A DNA stretch of 64,000 bases from Gonatopus flavifemur (GCA_018340375.1 JAFFJZ010000003.1:4836001-4900000); one strand, 5' to 3'. Positions 48,384-62,130 are shown, counted from the first letter of the stretch. A program made the numbers and translations. The notes: generated by a model from the sequence alone, not told the origin.

Positions 48384-49669
48384 CAACGAATGATAGTAAT
48401 TGAGGAGAAATTCAAATCAAAACCATGAAAAAGTACTGTTTTTATCCGCATTATTCAACAATCAGGACAAAATCAACCTAAAAATAATATAAGAGTTAGT
48501 TTTTATATTTTTCAAAAATTACGGCACCTTTATATCGTCAATTGAAATATATACAATGAAGAATTGATAGTGAAACTTTCCAGAGTCTCTACACTGAGAG
48601 AAAGGGTCTATTCAAATATTCAACAAAATTCAGTCGCGGTAACTAACATTTAGTTGTACCTTTCTACTCGGGTAAATGCAAAATCTTGAGAGCCGTTGAT
48701 CGTCTTTATGCAATAAAATACAAAAAATAGGACAAAAATACAACAAAGTATCTATATATTCTTTATTCAGGCTGTAATTCGCTCCTTCGTAATACCGCAC
48801 TTGTTCTCATGGAATTAAATTTTTAACGGCCTATAACTTCCCTGTAGATTAAATAAAAATGAAACAAAAAAATGTGAATAGGAATTAAAAATCTTTGCTT
48901 TCTTTGTTACTGAATTTTAGATTGTACGCGATTGTAGCATTTTTCTTTTTTCTTTTTTTTCACATTCGAAAGCGAAATGGGGGATAACCTAATGATTATC
49001 ACGGTATACAATCGCAAGCATATTTCGTTAAGACCCTTTACTTCCCGCCCACTGGGGTTAATGAACGTTGTCCATGATGCAGTTCTTTCGAAGGTCTTTG
49101 AATTAGTACCCTCGCGTTTGCAGCATTGTTGGAAATAATCGTGTAGATCTTTTTGGAAGAGACTTTCAAAAGAATAAGGAATTCAATGGCCTCTCTTTTA
49201 TATATTTCTTAAATATTTGTATCTTTATTTAAATGAGTTTTCACGTATAAAATCCCTACTCTTCTATGCTCATCACCTTCATAGAAAAATCGTAAAAATT
49301 CGATCAGAATACTCCCATATTGGATTTATTCTTCAAATTTTTATTCCTCTGCTTTGAAAAGAAAATATTGCTTCATTCTTTTATTCTGAAATTGCAATCT
49401 ACTTTGTTTGCACTCATTTATCGTTCAGCGCGTGATAAAGATGAATTCTCGTTATGTGTTGTTCCGTTAACCGCCACTGCGTTGTGTATTTTGTGACAGT
49501 GATGAGAGAATTGTGATAAAATACGATGAAAAAAGTCTAATAATGGCTATTATCGTTTTTAGTGATTGAGAACTTTAATGGTCTTTTGACGATGAAAACA
49601 ATTTCACATTGAATGAAAAGATGTGAAATATGTTTTAATACGTGACATGGAGGGGAAATACATTGTTTG
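48384..49669. other. Intergenic DNA
   Basis: No gene recognised. A solo element end (CACTGAGAGAAAGGG) is at about 48594. Confidence 0.5.
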
Positions 49670-50075
49670 TGAAAATACTGCATTTTTCGAAATCTCTGAG
49701 AATCTACTCAAAATCTGAGTTTCTCTTGAATGCATAATAAACACAAAACGGTCCACTTTTTTGGAAAAAAATTATCACTACTTAATCAAAAATAGAGAAA
49801 CATATGAACTTTCCAAAAGTTGCGTATGAAATTTCACAAAGTGAATAGTAGGATATTGAAATTTTGTTATCGTCTTTGTAAAATTTCACGCACGATTCTT
49901 GGAAACTTCATATGGTTCGCTAATTTTTTTATCAAGTATTGATAATTTTTCATTGTTTTTCGAATACAGTTTCACAAAAAAGTAGAGCATTTAAAAAAAG
50001 CTCTCAGATGTCAAGGAATATCCTCCAATTTTGATCAAAGATTACTATATTTTTGACCTGCATTTTTCTCAGTAT
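49670..50075. repeat. Fold-back MITE, family CACGGAGAAAAATGCAG, copy 2 (decayed)
   Basis: It shares long words with the copy at 47935-48383: TAATAAACACAAAACGGTCC, ACTTTCCAAAAG, GTATTGATAATTTTTCATTG and GATCAAAGATTACTATAT, ending in CTGCATTTTTCTCAG. The left terminus is shortened. Confidence 0.75.
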
Positions 50076-53040
50076 ACCCCGTGTGAAAACGTTTTCAAAA
50101 TTTTATATAATTTATAAATATTAAAATATAGTTTATATATAAGTTTGCAAACCTTACTGTTCCACCAAGATATTTTACAAAAGCCTGACAAGGTTATCTG
50201 AAATTAGGTACATGCCTTAAGAACCTGACTGCGATCAACTGAAGAGAGTCTTCAAAGTTTCTATACATACATTATTCTATATTTTTTGAACCGAGTGTTC
50301 TTCATCAAGGCTTTAAAAACGTTCACAACCCCGAAGAGAATTTCTCCTGTAATTTTTTGAATGCATTCTCCTCTATGCAAGCTGACCAAAACAAGCATGA
50401 AATGTAGAGAAGTTGCAGTTCATTTGAATTCCCTCGAGCTCAGTTTACACCTTGATCGATACGTCTCGAGTAGTTTTTAATTGACTACCCCCAAAGTTGA
50501 GTACTTTATTACCATTATCTTTATGCACATTGTATAAATGGTAGGTTGAACGTAATAACGCGTATCGCGTATGAAAGTACAAACGTGTGTGACATTCGAA
50601 GTAAGACAAAGAGACAGATAACCCTGTTCGATGTACCGAGCGAGATCCCTAACGTCCGCGCGGAGCTTCGGTGTCAACAGGTTTTATTTTTGCCCCGCGA
50701 AAAGGCCAAGGTCCTCTTCTCTTCTCTCACTCATACTTCCATTGCCCCACACTACACCATGTAGTAGTACTCGGTCTTCAACTTCTTCCCCTCTTTACCT
50801 CAACTTACCTTTATCACTCTACTCTTCGTCAACGGCGATGTCGTGTCTGCGTTCGAGACATTTATAAGCATAAAGGGTTCATAAAATAGGCAATGAAAGG
50901 AATGATATGTTCACGCATCTCCACGTAGAACTGGAACAATCAAATTTCAAAAGAGAAACGAGAAATTTTGGTACAGCGGGGAATAAAATTTCAAATAGAA
51001 TATTTGTAATTTGTACGGGGGAATTAATAAATTATGACATTCAATTAGTTGGCAAAACTGCACTTATCCAAGAAATTAGTTACTGCGGTAAATCAATTTT
51101 CTCCTTCTGCAGTTTGGGAAGCTTAAAGCCTCTTGTAATTATACAGCTATCAACGTTATAAATTTTCCCTCCGTCACTGTGAAGGATTTATCTATTTATA
51201 TGCTGTTAAAAGTATACATTTGCATTAAGTGCGTGATATTGGTATAGCAAAGTAATTTACTCGACCCTGGAATGAGCCAAAAACTCGGACTTTAAGAATT
51301 TTGAGTACTCGGGTATGAAATTTATACAGTTAATGTCTGGATTTTGACCGCACATCGTATAAAAAGTACAAAATTGCGTGTATAGAATTTTTGTCTTCAA
51401 CTTGGCAGATTTCCAACACTTGTTGAAAGGAAGATGTTCTATAAAAGATACTGTTATACCCCACTTACAACAGATTTTGAAACTTATTTATAATCAAAAG
51501 AAACATAATTCTGATTATAAAATTTATTATTGCACATTTGGAACTCTCAGTTATATCATGATTTACAAAAAAGACGATTACAACGAATCTTTTATCCTCT
51601 TTCCACAAGAAGTTTCGATATTGGAGAAGAAAAAAACTGTTGACTCGACAAATTCTGGTTGTGCAGAAACCTTCTTATAACGTTTCTTGTGTTTGGAACT
51701 TTTGTGGACTTCTGGAGTTGTGGAATGCTTCATGTGGCTAAATTGTTTTAGCGAGAATTCATTACTTTTCTTGGCAAAGAGACGCGTATTATAACGCCAA
51801 AAATTCCACTGATTATGAAGTGTAAGTTCATTCTCCTTGCCATCGGGATACAAATTATTCACTCCCATGGAGAGTAGTAGTAATGAGTGGATCGAAGAAA
51901 CGAAATTGTTTTATTAGGGTTTATTTACTTAATTATTCACACGAAAAAGATGTTCGATTTGTTCGAAGAAAATTATGGGGTTTTGCAACAAATGAATCTT
52001 CTCATGTAAAAAATTGTGGTGCTTTTTCATCTGGTCTGCGTTCGGATTTGTACCTAATTCCTGTGAATTTGAATGGAAAAAATGGTGTTGTCATTAGATT
52101 TTGGTGAAGAAATTTAATTGTATGAGTATGAAATAGAAAAAGTATGAAAATATTCTGTCAGAGGGGTGGTTTGGACAATAGAATTGTTGCTATGTTCGAG
52201 GGACATCACATTGTTGAGTCGATATATTTATCAGCTCTTTTTTTTTGGTAAAGAAAAAGAAGGATGAAAATTTTGTGATTCAGCCAGGGTTGACGATGTA
52301 CTAAATTGAAGCTGTACCAAGCTTAACTCGTCTTCGTTTGAGTTCAGACCACTCCAACTTGAGTTGGAAATATTCGATTGAAAATGCGTTTCAGTGAATA
52401 ATTCAAACTTGGAAACTTTGACATTGAAAAAGGTCATGCAAAGATGCAGCCATTAGAAACCCCTGTTAATAAATCAACAGAAGATTGTTCGGTCACTTTT
52501 TGCCAAAGAGTGTATTCAATGAAGAAGAAAAAAAACTGGATTTGGATAGTCTCGATGTATGCACATGCTATTTTTACGATTTAATGAAGGAGCAAAGGGC
52601 TTTTTAAGCCGCCGACGATGCGTTGGCGGTACAGTAATGATGTGGACAGATATCGGTTATGGAGAGGGAATAGGAATAAAATTCATCCAAGGTCAAATGA
52701 ATAGCATTGGATACTCGAATATAATTAAAAAGCAACTAAGAATTCATATAAAATCCAAATTACAGAGATATTCCAAAGAAAAATAATTTCAGTTTTACAT
52801 ATCGCTGCATGTCGACATCATTCGAGAATTTCTGTTGTACTTCAAATTCAATTGAATTTACTGTAAACATTGAACACCAATAAAATGTTTTATGAATATT
52901 TTACGGTGCGCTAACCAGAAATTCAATCCATCTTGTTCGAAATTGGGATTGCTGTAAGAGGAAGGAATCTCTCATAAAACTCAAGCTGATTTGTTGTCGA
53001 TGGATTAGAAAACTTTCAGCATCACATTTCTATCGTATCG
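50076..53040. other. Intergenic DNA with a small CpG patch
   Basis: A CpG-rich patch at about 50555-50705 (ACGCGTATCGCGTATG, CCTAACGTCCGCGCGGAGC) is followed by the donor-like CAACAG|GTTTTA. Open frames around it are short and not recognised. The rest shows nothing. Confidence 0.4.
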
Positions 53041-53099
53041 TTATCAACAAATTCGAAATGCGGTGATTGACCTGTACGAAACGTTGCTGAATCCAAGCG

Positions 53100-53300
53100 A
53101 TAGGAGCTTCTCGCACAGTAAGTTACCAGAGTCCCGGACAATAAATTTTCAAAGAAAAGGTGATGGTGGTGGTGGAAGGAGCGAGTCTTTGGTGGTGCAC
53201 GTAGATGCAGCACAGCATCCCGGAGCAAGCGACGACGACGGCGGCAGCAGCAGCAGCAGCAGCAGCAACAGTACCGGCGTTGCACGGAAAGAGAAAGAAG
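53100..53300 (+). promoter_or_regulatory. CpG- and GA-rich island with a GCA run
   Basis: CGACGACGACGGCGGCAGC and a GCA repeat (53243-53268) lie between ATTTCAAAGAAAAGGTGATG and a GA-rich tail that reaches 53700. A plus-strand frame open from 53063 to 53380 codes a charged, Ser-rich peptide, and the minus strand has open frames of up to 184 codons; all owe their openness to composition. It is a candidate promoter or 5' exon; the strand is undecided. Confidence 0.25.
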
Positions 53301-54525
53301 ATGAGAAAGTGAGGAGATCGAGAAGGGGAGAAGATAACCGAAGAGAGATGAAGAGAAAAAAGAGGAGAGAGCAAGAATGATGGGAAAAAGATGGAAGTTG
53401 GAAGAGGAAAGAAAGATAAATGTGAATACAAGCGAGACTGCAGAAAGATAGTCGACGTTTGGTCGGAGAGAGATGGAGAGCGAGAAAAAGAGGATGGCAT
53501 GAATGAGGGTAATGCTGCGAGGTATCAAGGATAGAGAGAATATGCCAAGAACACGAAGAAAGCGGAGAGAAAGAGAGGAAGAGACATTCTGAATGCTGGA
53601 AGATAGATATATTGCATCGACGAAGAAAGAAACTTGGAGGGAAGATAGGGCAAAGCAAGGGGGCTAGAGCACGATGCCGAAATTGAAAATAGAAAGAGAG
53701 CAACGCCGCAAACTCGGAGAACTAAAACTGTAAAACTGTATTGAACAAAGAGCGGATGAGTTCTTTTTTTTACCCCTTTTTCTTTTCCTTCTTCTTCGTC
53801 TTCTTTCTCTAATGGACGATACAGAGTGACCAGTCGAATATCCTAACTGCTGTGTTATTAATTCTTTGAAAAACTTTTCATCGCTCGGTTTGTAATATCG
53901 CAAGATTTATTTGCGAATCGATAACGTTTTATATCTAAAAGTTCAAACCGATAAGAAAATTATTTATACGATTCTTTGAGATCATATCGGATCATTTGTT
54001 GTTTTATAACCGACGCGAATTAGGATTTCGAGTCGTAATTATAATTTATATACATTGTTACTAATCCTTCATTTTTTGGTTTTTGATTTCATAACTCAGA
54101 ACCGGGATTTCAGATACTGTATAGTTCGATGGTTTATGTCCAGTCCATTTATATGGGAATTTAGCTGAAAAGATTCTAGACTGGAGCTTTATAAATATGA
54201 ACATTCCCTTTCAAAGATACTTGTGACGAAGCTATTCCTTTTCCAATGATCTGAGACTCTTTTTGAAGCTGGAATCAACTTTTTTTCAAGATAAGAAGAA
54301 ACGATTCCGACGACAAATGGCAATTTCCAAGTGCTTTTTTCTGTATAATGTGGTACAAAATATTTCTGCCAAATTACAACCCTGCGAATGCCATTTAGAC
54401 TACTAAATGGCGAACAGAGCGAGCATCATCGGAATTCCTTGAATACAAATGTGAGTGAAGTGAACACTGCTCAGAATATTTAACGCGTTGGATGCCACGA
54501 TAATTTTTAACCATATAATTCTTAT

Positions 54526-54701
54526 GCACGGAAAAAATAATTTAGCAAGGACACGGACAGCCATTAAATCAGCTCCTGCAGCTAAATTTCAGCTGTGATA
54601 GCAAATAAACTAGCTACAAAGGGAAATTTTTTTGCCGTTATAACTAAAATTTAGCTGCAGGAGCTAATTTAATGGCTGTGCTAGCCACTTCGCTGCTGCA
54701 G
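54526..54701. repeat. TTTAGCTGCAGCAGCT MITE family, copy 2 (decayed)
   Basis: CACGGAAAAAATAATTTAGC, GGACACGGACAGCCATTAAA, AGCTCCTGCAGCTAAATTT and the mirrored AGCTGCAGGAGCTAATTTAA are present. The terminal part of the right arm is damaged and the left arm lacks the CTGCAGCAGCTAAGTAGCTA stretch. Confidence 0.85.
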
Positions 54702-57640
54702 TCCTGCTGGCCATCGGTGACTTCCATTGCAGTCAACGTGTTAAAATATTGAATTAGATCATTATTCAGTTTATGAACATAAAAGGAAGACGAGAAATTG
54801 ATTGATTATCAATAGTTCTCGTAAGCCCACATATTGAATCTTTTCAATGTAGGTCCCGTGATGGTTCCCACTTGAATTAAAATATCCAGGCAAAACAATG
54901 GTAGCCGACTCAGGGCCTATGAGTGGACATGCCTTGGACATTTTAGGATGCCCAAGATTGATTTTCGCATGGGAAGTGTAATCCAGAGTACACAAAACTA
55001 CATCTAACCAGTGCTTCCATATCCTAGCTGATAAGTTCATGTAACCTTCCTATCAGCTAATGGATCTAATTTTAGATTTGACTTTAAGAAAATTGACTTC
55101 ATTCTGACCAAAACATGCTTCATCTTCTCGCCAACTTTTTGGAGAAACAATGAAGCGTTTTGGTCAAAATGGCGTAAATTTTCCGAAAGGTTCCTGATAT
55201 GGCTTTGATAATATTGCAGCATGACACTCCTTTCCGGAACCCAGACAAAATTGAGCTCTTCGAGATCAATTTCTAGTCGATATCAGTCGTGAAAGGCTCG
55301 ATACAAAATGATTTTTTAAAGAGAAGACACAATGCTATCAGAAAATGTGATGGAATCATCTTCATTTTATTTTCTACCAAAAATGCGAATTTACGTAATT
55401 TTTACCCTCAAAGTGCCCCAATAATTCACCGAGAAGCTGATAATAATTGACCAGACTTTCATTGAAATCCAAGAAAATTGTTGTTGATCGATGATGACGT
55501 ACAATTTCATTCGTATTTGTTATTTAATCACAAAATTACTACAAAAAGTTGTAATTCTCATGTATGCTGAATGTAGAGGCACGATTATACTCTACCGGTT
55601 ATGCAAGGTCTATTTCTATTCAAGTTCTAATGCTTTCCTGTAATTTTTGATTAGATACATCTGTAGGAATCCAAGTGTGACTTCATCGATTCCTCGAAGA
55701 ATTTCTTTAACTCTTCAGAAAGTATGCATTGAATTCTATTCAAGTGGTGAATACGGGGATAATGAGAGCTCATCACACACGGGAAGTGGAATGTATACAA
55801 TTTTCACCAATCTGAACCCTCTCGATTCGCGATTTTTCAAGATAACGCGGTAACCCATCGAAACAGTCGTGACCAAGTTCAAGACTTCATCTCATACTTT
55901 GAACTAATAATAATTGCAAATACATGATCTATGGAAGGGAATTCACGCGTGTGTATAAATTGCGACCAGCCATTTCAGGCGTTCAAAAAAGTCAAAACAA
56001 TATTTCATGATAAATAATAACTTCCATTACATGAAAATTCACAGAACACGCTGTTTGTGAGATATCTTGTACAAACCTTCGCGTGTTACCCAGAAATTTG
56101 ATTGAGCAAATCACTTCAATCACCGTAGTGGTTATAACAATAAATCAAATGGGTCGTTACGTCGAGTTAGTTGATTGATCTTAAGAGCTGACAGTAATAA
56201 CTGATCAAATTTTTCAAGGAACTAAATTCAATCATTCAAATTCTGAATTTAAAAATGTACTTGAGTGAAAAATAGAAGCACAACCTTTCTATAATGACGA
56301 AAAAAACATATGTAGCGTGCGGAGCTATGTACGTGAAAAGAGATTGTAATGATAATGGGAAAAAGGGAGAAGGAAATGGGAGATGTCACTGTTAATGATG
56401 CATCAAGATAGATGAAACTGGAATATAAGTGGTGGTGTTTTGTTGGACATTTCTGCTAGCGTCGAATCAAACCTGCCAGACAAATCTAATTCTTACGAGG
56501 AGTAATCGTTTCCCACTATCTCATCGAAGAATGCGTCGTCGCTGGCACATTCATTAGTTTTCATCGTGTTTGGATTCCCAACAATTCCATGTTTTAATTA
56601 CTTCCAATAAAAGTAGATAACTTGTGTACTATCTTCAATTCATTTGATATCATTACCTTCCATACTTCATTTGATATTTCAGTTTGATCAAAATTCATAA
56701 TATTTTTGACAATTCATATTGTATCCAATCGGATATATTTTTTATCGATTTTATATATATTTTATATCCTCAATTACACCTCGGCGTGGATGAATTTTCA
56801 CCCCCATTTGACCCAGTCTTGGACCCATTGGCTGGATCAGTGAATTTATTGGAAGTTCATTTAACCTGAATACTCTTTAAATTCGAAAAAGTGAACTCCC
56901 ACTCCAACAGAGTGGAATTTTCACTCTTTCATATTGAGAGAGTACCTGATTTAACTTTTCTTTGAATTCTTTGTCATTTTTTCCACCTGAAAACATCGAT
57001 CGAAGAATATATTGCAAGACTCAGACTGGGTCTGTTTAGCGGATTATTTCGTTGTTGGATCGCTAATTCGTTCATACTTCAGCAACATAGTTTTCGAATA
57101 ATAGTTCGAAGAAACAATCTTTTGTTATATCAATGTGCGTCGCAGCTGTATCAACTTGTTTGAGATGGGACAAGCGAGAGGTTGTGACTTGACAAATTAA
57201 ACATCCTTCCGTAGTTCTCTTTTTTCAATTCCAAGTTTGATAGCGAGTGAGACCCTACTGAAATTTCTCTTCAATTCTTATAGAATTGAATAAACTTTGC
57301 TAATAATTAGCACCCCGCTCGCCAGTTTATATTCTTTTCCTTTTTTCTTTCCAAAAACATTACCGAACATAGATGGTTTTTGAACATTCAGCGAAAACCT
57401 TGGTCATATCAGGGGAGCAAATTTTCTTTTTCTGGACACAGAAATTGATTGCGGTTGATGCGGATCTCGAGAAAAATTACAAAATTTTTCAAAGAACTCT
57501 TCGAATGTGGAATGAAATGTTAAAACTCGAATCAATTCCACTAGGTTTTATGAGAAAGCTTCTGAGACAGTTAGGTACTCGCGACGAAATTTAATAGAAT
57601 AATACTACTTTGCCACATTATTTTTCTCCGTGCAAATTTT
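54702..57640. other. Intergenic DNA
   Basis: No gene recognised. It holds one fold-back repeat (55095-55195) and a GAGTGGAATTTTCACTC copy at 56885-56950. Confidence 0.55.
55095..55195 (-). repeat. Dispersed fold-back repeat, copy 2 (GCCATTTTGACCAA)
   Basis: GACCAAAACATGCTTCATC and GAAGCGTTTTGGTCAAAATG form inverted arms. The reverse complement matches 28686-28780. Confidence 0.6.
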
Positions 57641-58140
57641 GCGTTCTCCATTCTTTCAGAATCATAATCGCGGATAGACGCAGGTCTCCAAGAAAAATAT
57701 GTTGACAGTTGCTAATGCACCTTTTCTTCTACAAAGAAATGTAGTCATAATTGTGGATAAAGTCCTGCCTGACCTCTCGTACAGCAAAACACCATCATGA
57801 TTGTGGATAAAAGCTTTTGGTCTCCAAAAAATCTAGTCTTCGTCGTACACACGAAAGCCTATTTTACAGAACAATATAATATAACGTTCGCGAATAAAAC
57901 TTCTTCGTCCCAAAAACATTGAGTTTTTATTGCAGATAAAGTCTTGTTATGCAGAAAAATATCGTCATGATTGCGGAAGCTAGCTTTTAATCCGTAGTTC
58001 CAACACAGTGCTGTGTTATGGAAAAGTATGGTTATAATAGCGGATGTAAATTTTTTTCTGACAACAATTGAGTCTTCATCGTGGATGAGGGAGTGTTTCA
58101 TAAAAAAGAAAATAGTCATAATTGAGCATAAAGCTGTGTT
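57640..58140. repeat. Degenerate tandem array of about 50 to 100-bp units
   Basis: The phrase GTCATAATTGTGGATAAAG recurs in changed form at about 57658, 57745, 57790, 57930, 57965, 58028 and 58110. Each time it is preceded by a phrase like ACAGAAAAATA and followed by GTC(T/C)TG-like sequence. The spacing is uneven, so it is an old, decayed minisatellite rather than a young one. No gene lies in it. Confidence 0.5.
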
Positions 58141-58257
58141 TCCATGAAAAAATACAATGGCAGTTGCTCGATGGAACGTTAGTTAAGCGTTCTTTGCATG
58201 AACAGAAGTAATCGAAATTTTGTTTAACAAACAGTTCTACAGAATAATACAGTTATC

Positions 58258-58500
58258 ACACTGAGAAGCCAATTTCTTAGAATCGAAGAAAATTTCTTTG
58301 CCCTCTTGTTTCTAATGGAAACATTTTTCTTTGAATTCAAGAAGAAATATGTATCTACCTGCTTTAATTCGAAAATTTTGTCGTTTCAATCTGATGACAA
58401 CTCTTTCCATTCAGCTGAATCTTTTTCGAGTGGAAAAAAGATTTATTGGAATGAGCGTAAAGAAAATTTTCTTCCAGTTCAAGAAATTGGGTTCTCAGGG
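58258..58500. repeat. Fold-back element with CACTGAGAAGCCAATTTC end
   Basis: Left CACTGAGAAGCCAATTTCTT and GAAGAAAATTTCTTT pair with AAAGAAAATTTTCTTCC and AAGAAATTGGGTTCTCAGGG on the right. The arms are about 45 bp. No coding capacity. Confidence 0.65.
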
Positions 58501-58825
58501 CATATAATCTTAATTGAGGGAAAAATGTGACTTCAACAAAATAAGAAAACTATAATGAAGTGCGAATACTTTTTTCATCTTTTTGTACAGGAAATTATAG
58601 TCTCGACTTTGGATCAAGGTCTGTTTTACAGAAAGTGACCTGCAAAAAATTCTTACTAGGAATTCAGATAATATGACAGCGATTTTTGCAGCTACTTGTT
58701 CTAAAAATTCAGCAAAATTCTTCTGAAAATTCAGAAGAAAGGGAGTGTAAAAAATTTCAGTCACATTTCCTGAATTCTCAGAGAACAAAATGCACTCCCA
58801 TGATGTTATTGGGAGAATTTCACCA

Positions 58826-59010
58826 CACTGAAAGAATTTTATTTGAAAAATTACCGTAAAATTCCAGTGATCGAGGGACAAGTAGAAATTTTTTCAAATA
58901 TTAGAAATTCACTCATTTTTACAAGTTGCACAGTACTTTTGTGAAGAATTTTCACTTGTTCTCCAATTACAGGAATTTCAGGATAATTTTTACAACAAAA
59001 TTCTTTCAGT
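58826..59010. repeat. Fold-back family CACTGAAAGAATTTT, copy 2
   Basis: CACTGAAAGAATTTTATTTG, AAAAATTACCGTAAAATTCC and GATCGAGGGACAAGTAGAAA match the copy at 45651-45796. The right end reads ACAAAATTCTTTCAGT. Confidence 0.75.
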
Positions 59011-59750
59011 ATAGCACTGATCATACTTTCTTCACGTTTTCCTCACATCCGCCTCACAGTTATTCTCCCACCACTCTCGCACCAAAAACGCGTCTAGAAT
59101 TATTTCTATGAAAGAGATATCGAGGACTTATTTTCTTCAGTTTCAGCAGGATTAAATGTATGAAATATGAAAACATTATCCCTATCAAGACAGGGAGTAT
59201 AATATTCTTCATCTATTGACCGAACTATGGTTCAGGAATAAATTCCATACATCTGGTGTACGAGCATTAATGTCGGCTTATGGTTCGATTGAAGAATGAT
59301 TTACACCTTCTAACAAAAGTGGTTGTTGCAACAGTAGCAGGTTTTGGTCCGAAACGCTTCATCAGGACATTACTCTACCTATTCCTCCTAAAATTTCAAG
59401 CAGAGTTCTTAAAATCCAGTCTGTTGAGGAATCAGTCGAAGAAAATGCGATTGTCGATCCAGAAATTCATAGAAATTTTGTCGAAATTTTTAATCGTCAA
59501 TATCAGGTGACTATAACAATCATCTACAGGAGGAATGATTTGCTCTAAGCTTCATATTCCATGGTGGCTCAATTCCAAAGAAAAGTTCTTTGATGCACAT
59601 AAAACCAGATCTATATCAAAATCAAATAGATATATAATTTTATATAAATTTGATAAAATCAGTCATCGTTATAGGATTTTATATTATAATTCGTGTATAA
59701 CCTTTCTGATGGACAAAATTCTAGGGGGAAAGATATTTTTTTGACTGCTG

Positions 59751-59940
59751 TACACGGAAAAAATAATTTAGCTAGAGCAGCAGCGAAGTGGCTAGCACGG
59801 ACACGGACAGCCATTAAATTAGCTCCTGCAGCTCCTGAATTTTAATTATGACTGCAAAAAAATTTGCCTTCGTAGCTGGTTTATTTGCTGTAACAGCTAA
59901 AATTTAGCTGCGGGAGCTAATTTAATGGCTTCCCGTGTAA
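59751..59940. repeat. TTTAGCTGCAGCAGCT MITE family, copy 3
   Basis: TACACGGAAAAAATAATTTA at the left and TTCCCGTGTA at the right. It shares CTAGCACGGACACGGACAGC, CATTAAATTAGCTCCTGCAG and CTGTAACAGCTAAAATTTAG with copy 1. The right arm has lost the part between TTTAATGGCT and the CCGTGTA terminus. The centre (TTTGCCTTCGTAGCTGG) is inverted relative to copy 1. Confidence 0.9.
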
Positions 59941-60700
59941 AATTATATTATACTTTATCCATGTGGATCAGAAAATCCTTTAACAAGAATATTTTGCACG
60001 TTTTGTTTTAAATAATAGAGAATTATATATCTTGAAAAGATTTGATAATTCCGAAGCATGAAATTTTTCCCAATGAAACAATCGATTCATCGTAATACCG
60101 AACCTTCATCCATACTCGATTCTCAGAACTTGAAAATGCAAGAATCTGCACCATGCATGTTCCTCAATAAAAGAGTTAAAGAAAGAAACGACGAATATCG
60201 TAAAGTTGTTTTGTCCGGTCAAAGCTAATCTCCATAAGAATTCTTAAGGCAATTTCAATTCACTTCTAATAAGAGTGACAAAGGGATAAATTGTACGAAA
60301 CGTGGACATAAATTGCTGTTGAATGTGCGGAGTCACAGAATGAGCTCATCATCAGAGATGTGATGAAATATTTTGAATACTTCTTCTCATGTTTACCTAA
60401 ATCGTTTAAGATTTAGAGATTAATAAGATCCTAACTAATCCGAACAAATCTGAATATTCACAGGAAAATTCTATAATTGTTCGCTCCCTACATCCATTCA
60501 TTTTATTCTCCCCTAAATTCAATAAAACCTGTCGATCCTTTCAGTGTTTCCTCGAATAAAGTACAATACAACATTAATATTGTGAAAATACAAAAATGCA
60601 ACTTTTGGATCAAAATTTGGACGAATCTGATCGAAAGTACAAAAAAACTGCAACAATTGCAATGTTTAACTTTATGTACATATATAGACTTCTAACGTTC
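59941..60700. other. Intergenic DNA
   Basis: AT-rich sequence without recognised gene or repeat. Confidence 0.55.
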
Positions 60701-61132
60701 CCTCTCTCTTTTGCTCTTTCGTGATCAATATAAGCTTCCGACACGGGCCGGAGATGCACGAAGACCTCCTCCACCACCAGCAACCACCATTACTACCACT
60801 ATCGTATCACCTATAACATTTCTCCTCTTTCTCCCCCTTTTGGTCTTTCTCTTGCTTTCTTCCTTCCCCTACCTTCTCCTACCTTCTCTTGGCCCCGTTG
60901 CCTTGCTCTCCGTCTCCGTCGTCTCCGTCGACGTCTCCGTCGTCGTCGTCGTCGTCGTCGTCTCCGTCGTCGTCGTTGTGTTTTTTCGTGTCCCGAGAGT
61001 GCAACGCACGCACGACGGTACAATCTCTTGTGCGCGCGAGAAAACTGCAGCAGCGGTCTCTCTCGATTATCCGTGACAATGGACACGGTGGGGAGCGGAG
61101 AGGAAACCAGGAGAGATGGAAGATGAGAGAGA

Positions 61133-61167
<35 letters not shown>

Positions 61168-61250
61168 TTAGGAAAGAAAAGAGGAAACGGATTGGCGGGA
61201 CAAAGAAGCAGAAAGTCAGAGGATGAACGATCCCGAAAGAACGGATATGT
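60700..61250 (+). promoter_or_regulatory. CpG-rich island with CGT repeats, candidate promoter / 5' UTR
   Basis: It begins with pyrimidine-rich sequence and CGACACGGGCCGG. Then a run of CGTCTC/CGTCGT units (about 60910-60980) is followed by GAGTGCAACGCACGCACGAC, TTGTGCGCGCGAG and a GA microsatellite (61126-61165). This is the most promoter-like island in the right half. A candidate small exon with strong splice sites follows at 62817. The open frames here (up to 124 codons on either strand) are consequences of the repeats. Confidence 0.35.
61126..61165. repeat. GA microsatellite
   Basis: About 18 GA units, with a few AAA interruptions at the start. Confidence 0.85.
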
Positions 61251-62130
61251 ATCATCTGTCTAGAATGATCTGTACCCTGATGCTGTTAAGAAGATGCAAA
61301 TATATGTACGAGTATGTACATTTACATATATGCGCATCTTGGATGCGACATTACCGTTGTCATCTGTGGTTTGTTATTAATACGAGCTTTCGTATAGGAA
61401 AGGAACACGTGAAAATTGATTGATCCCACGATTCATGGAGCTCTTTATTCATATTTGATACCACTGGGATGCAATTTTTTCACTTTTATGGATAATCTCC
61501 AATTTTATATGCTCTCAAAGATATATAAGATATGAATATTCATATGACAATTCTATATTACGTTGGAGTAAGTCTCCCTGGGTAAGAATTGTAAATACTT
61601 CGTATAGACTGTCAAATCACATCACATTATTCATTTTGCGTTGCAGTCATGAGAATGAGAAAACCTCTTTATTCAATCTTCCAAAGTATAAACCTTGGAG
61701 CTTGACATTTTATTCCAAAATATATTTGGTACATTGTGAACTTTGTTGTGGAGTGCAGCTGAAAGTTTCGAGCTTTCAAGCCGTCTCCAAGTGTTACAAA
61801 TTGGTATGTTTGTTATGTAATGTACTGAGAACAGAGTGGATTAGGAACATTTCCATTTCTGCAAATGATAACGGAATCATTCTATCGTAACGTAAGGGAT
61901 ACCGCATCATACATTTCCACATTTTTCATTCAGACCCCTAGCTTGTGTTCACATACTTCAAAAAACTCTGCGCAAGAGCATCTTTTGTGACACCGATTTG
62001 ATGACTCTTGTGAGATCGTGATCAGCGTTTCAGCAAGAAATGATACACAAATAAAATCAACTATAATTATGAAAATTCCTGAACGCAGGTTTCCAATCGG
62101 AATCAAATTTCCTTGAAGAATAGAGCAGTG
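61251..62130. other. Intergenic or intronic DNA
   Basis: No gene recognised; open frames of at most 84 codons without motifs. Confidence 0.5.

Noticed and set aside
53022..53703. Minus-strand open frames of 125 to 184 codons
   Set aside because: They come from a GA/TC-biased stretch that lacks stops; the peptides are Ser/Leu/Phe-rich low complexity in two overlapping frames at once.
60711..61263. Open frames of 121 and 124 codons in the CGT/GA-rich island
   Set aside because: Several frames on both strands are open together because of CGT and GA repeats; none looks like a protein domain.
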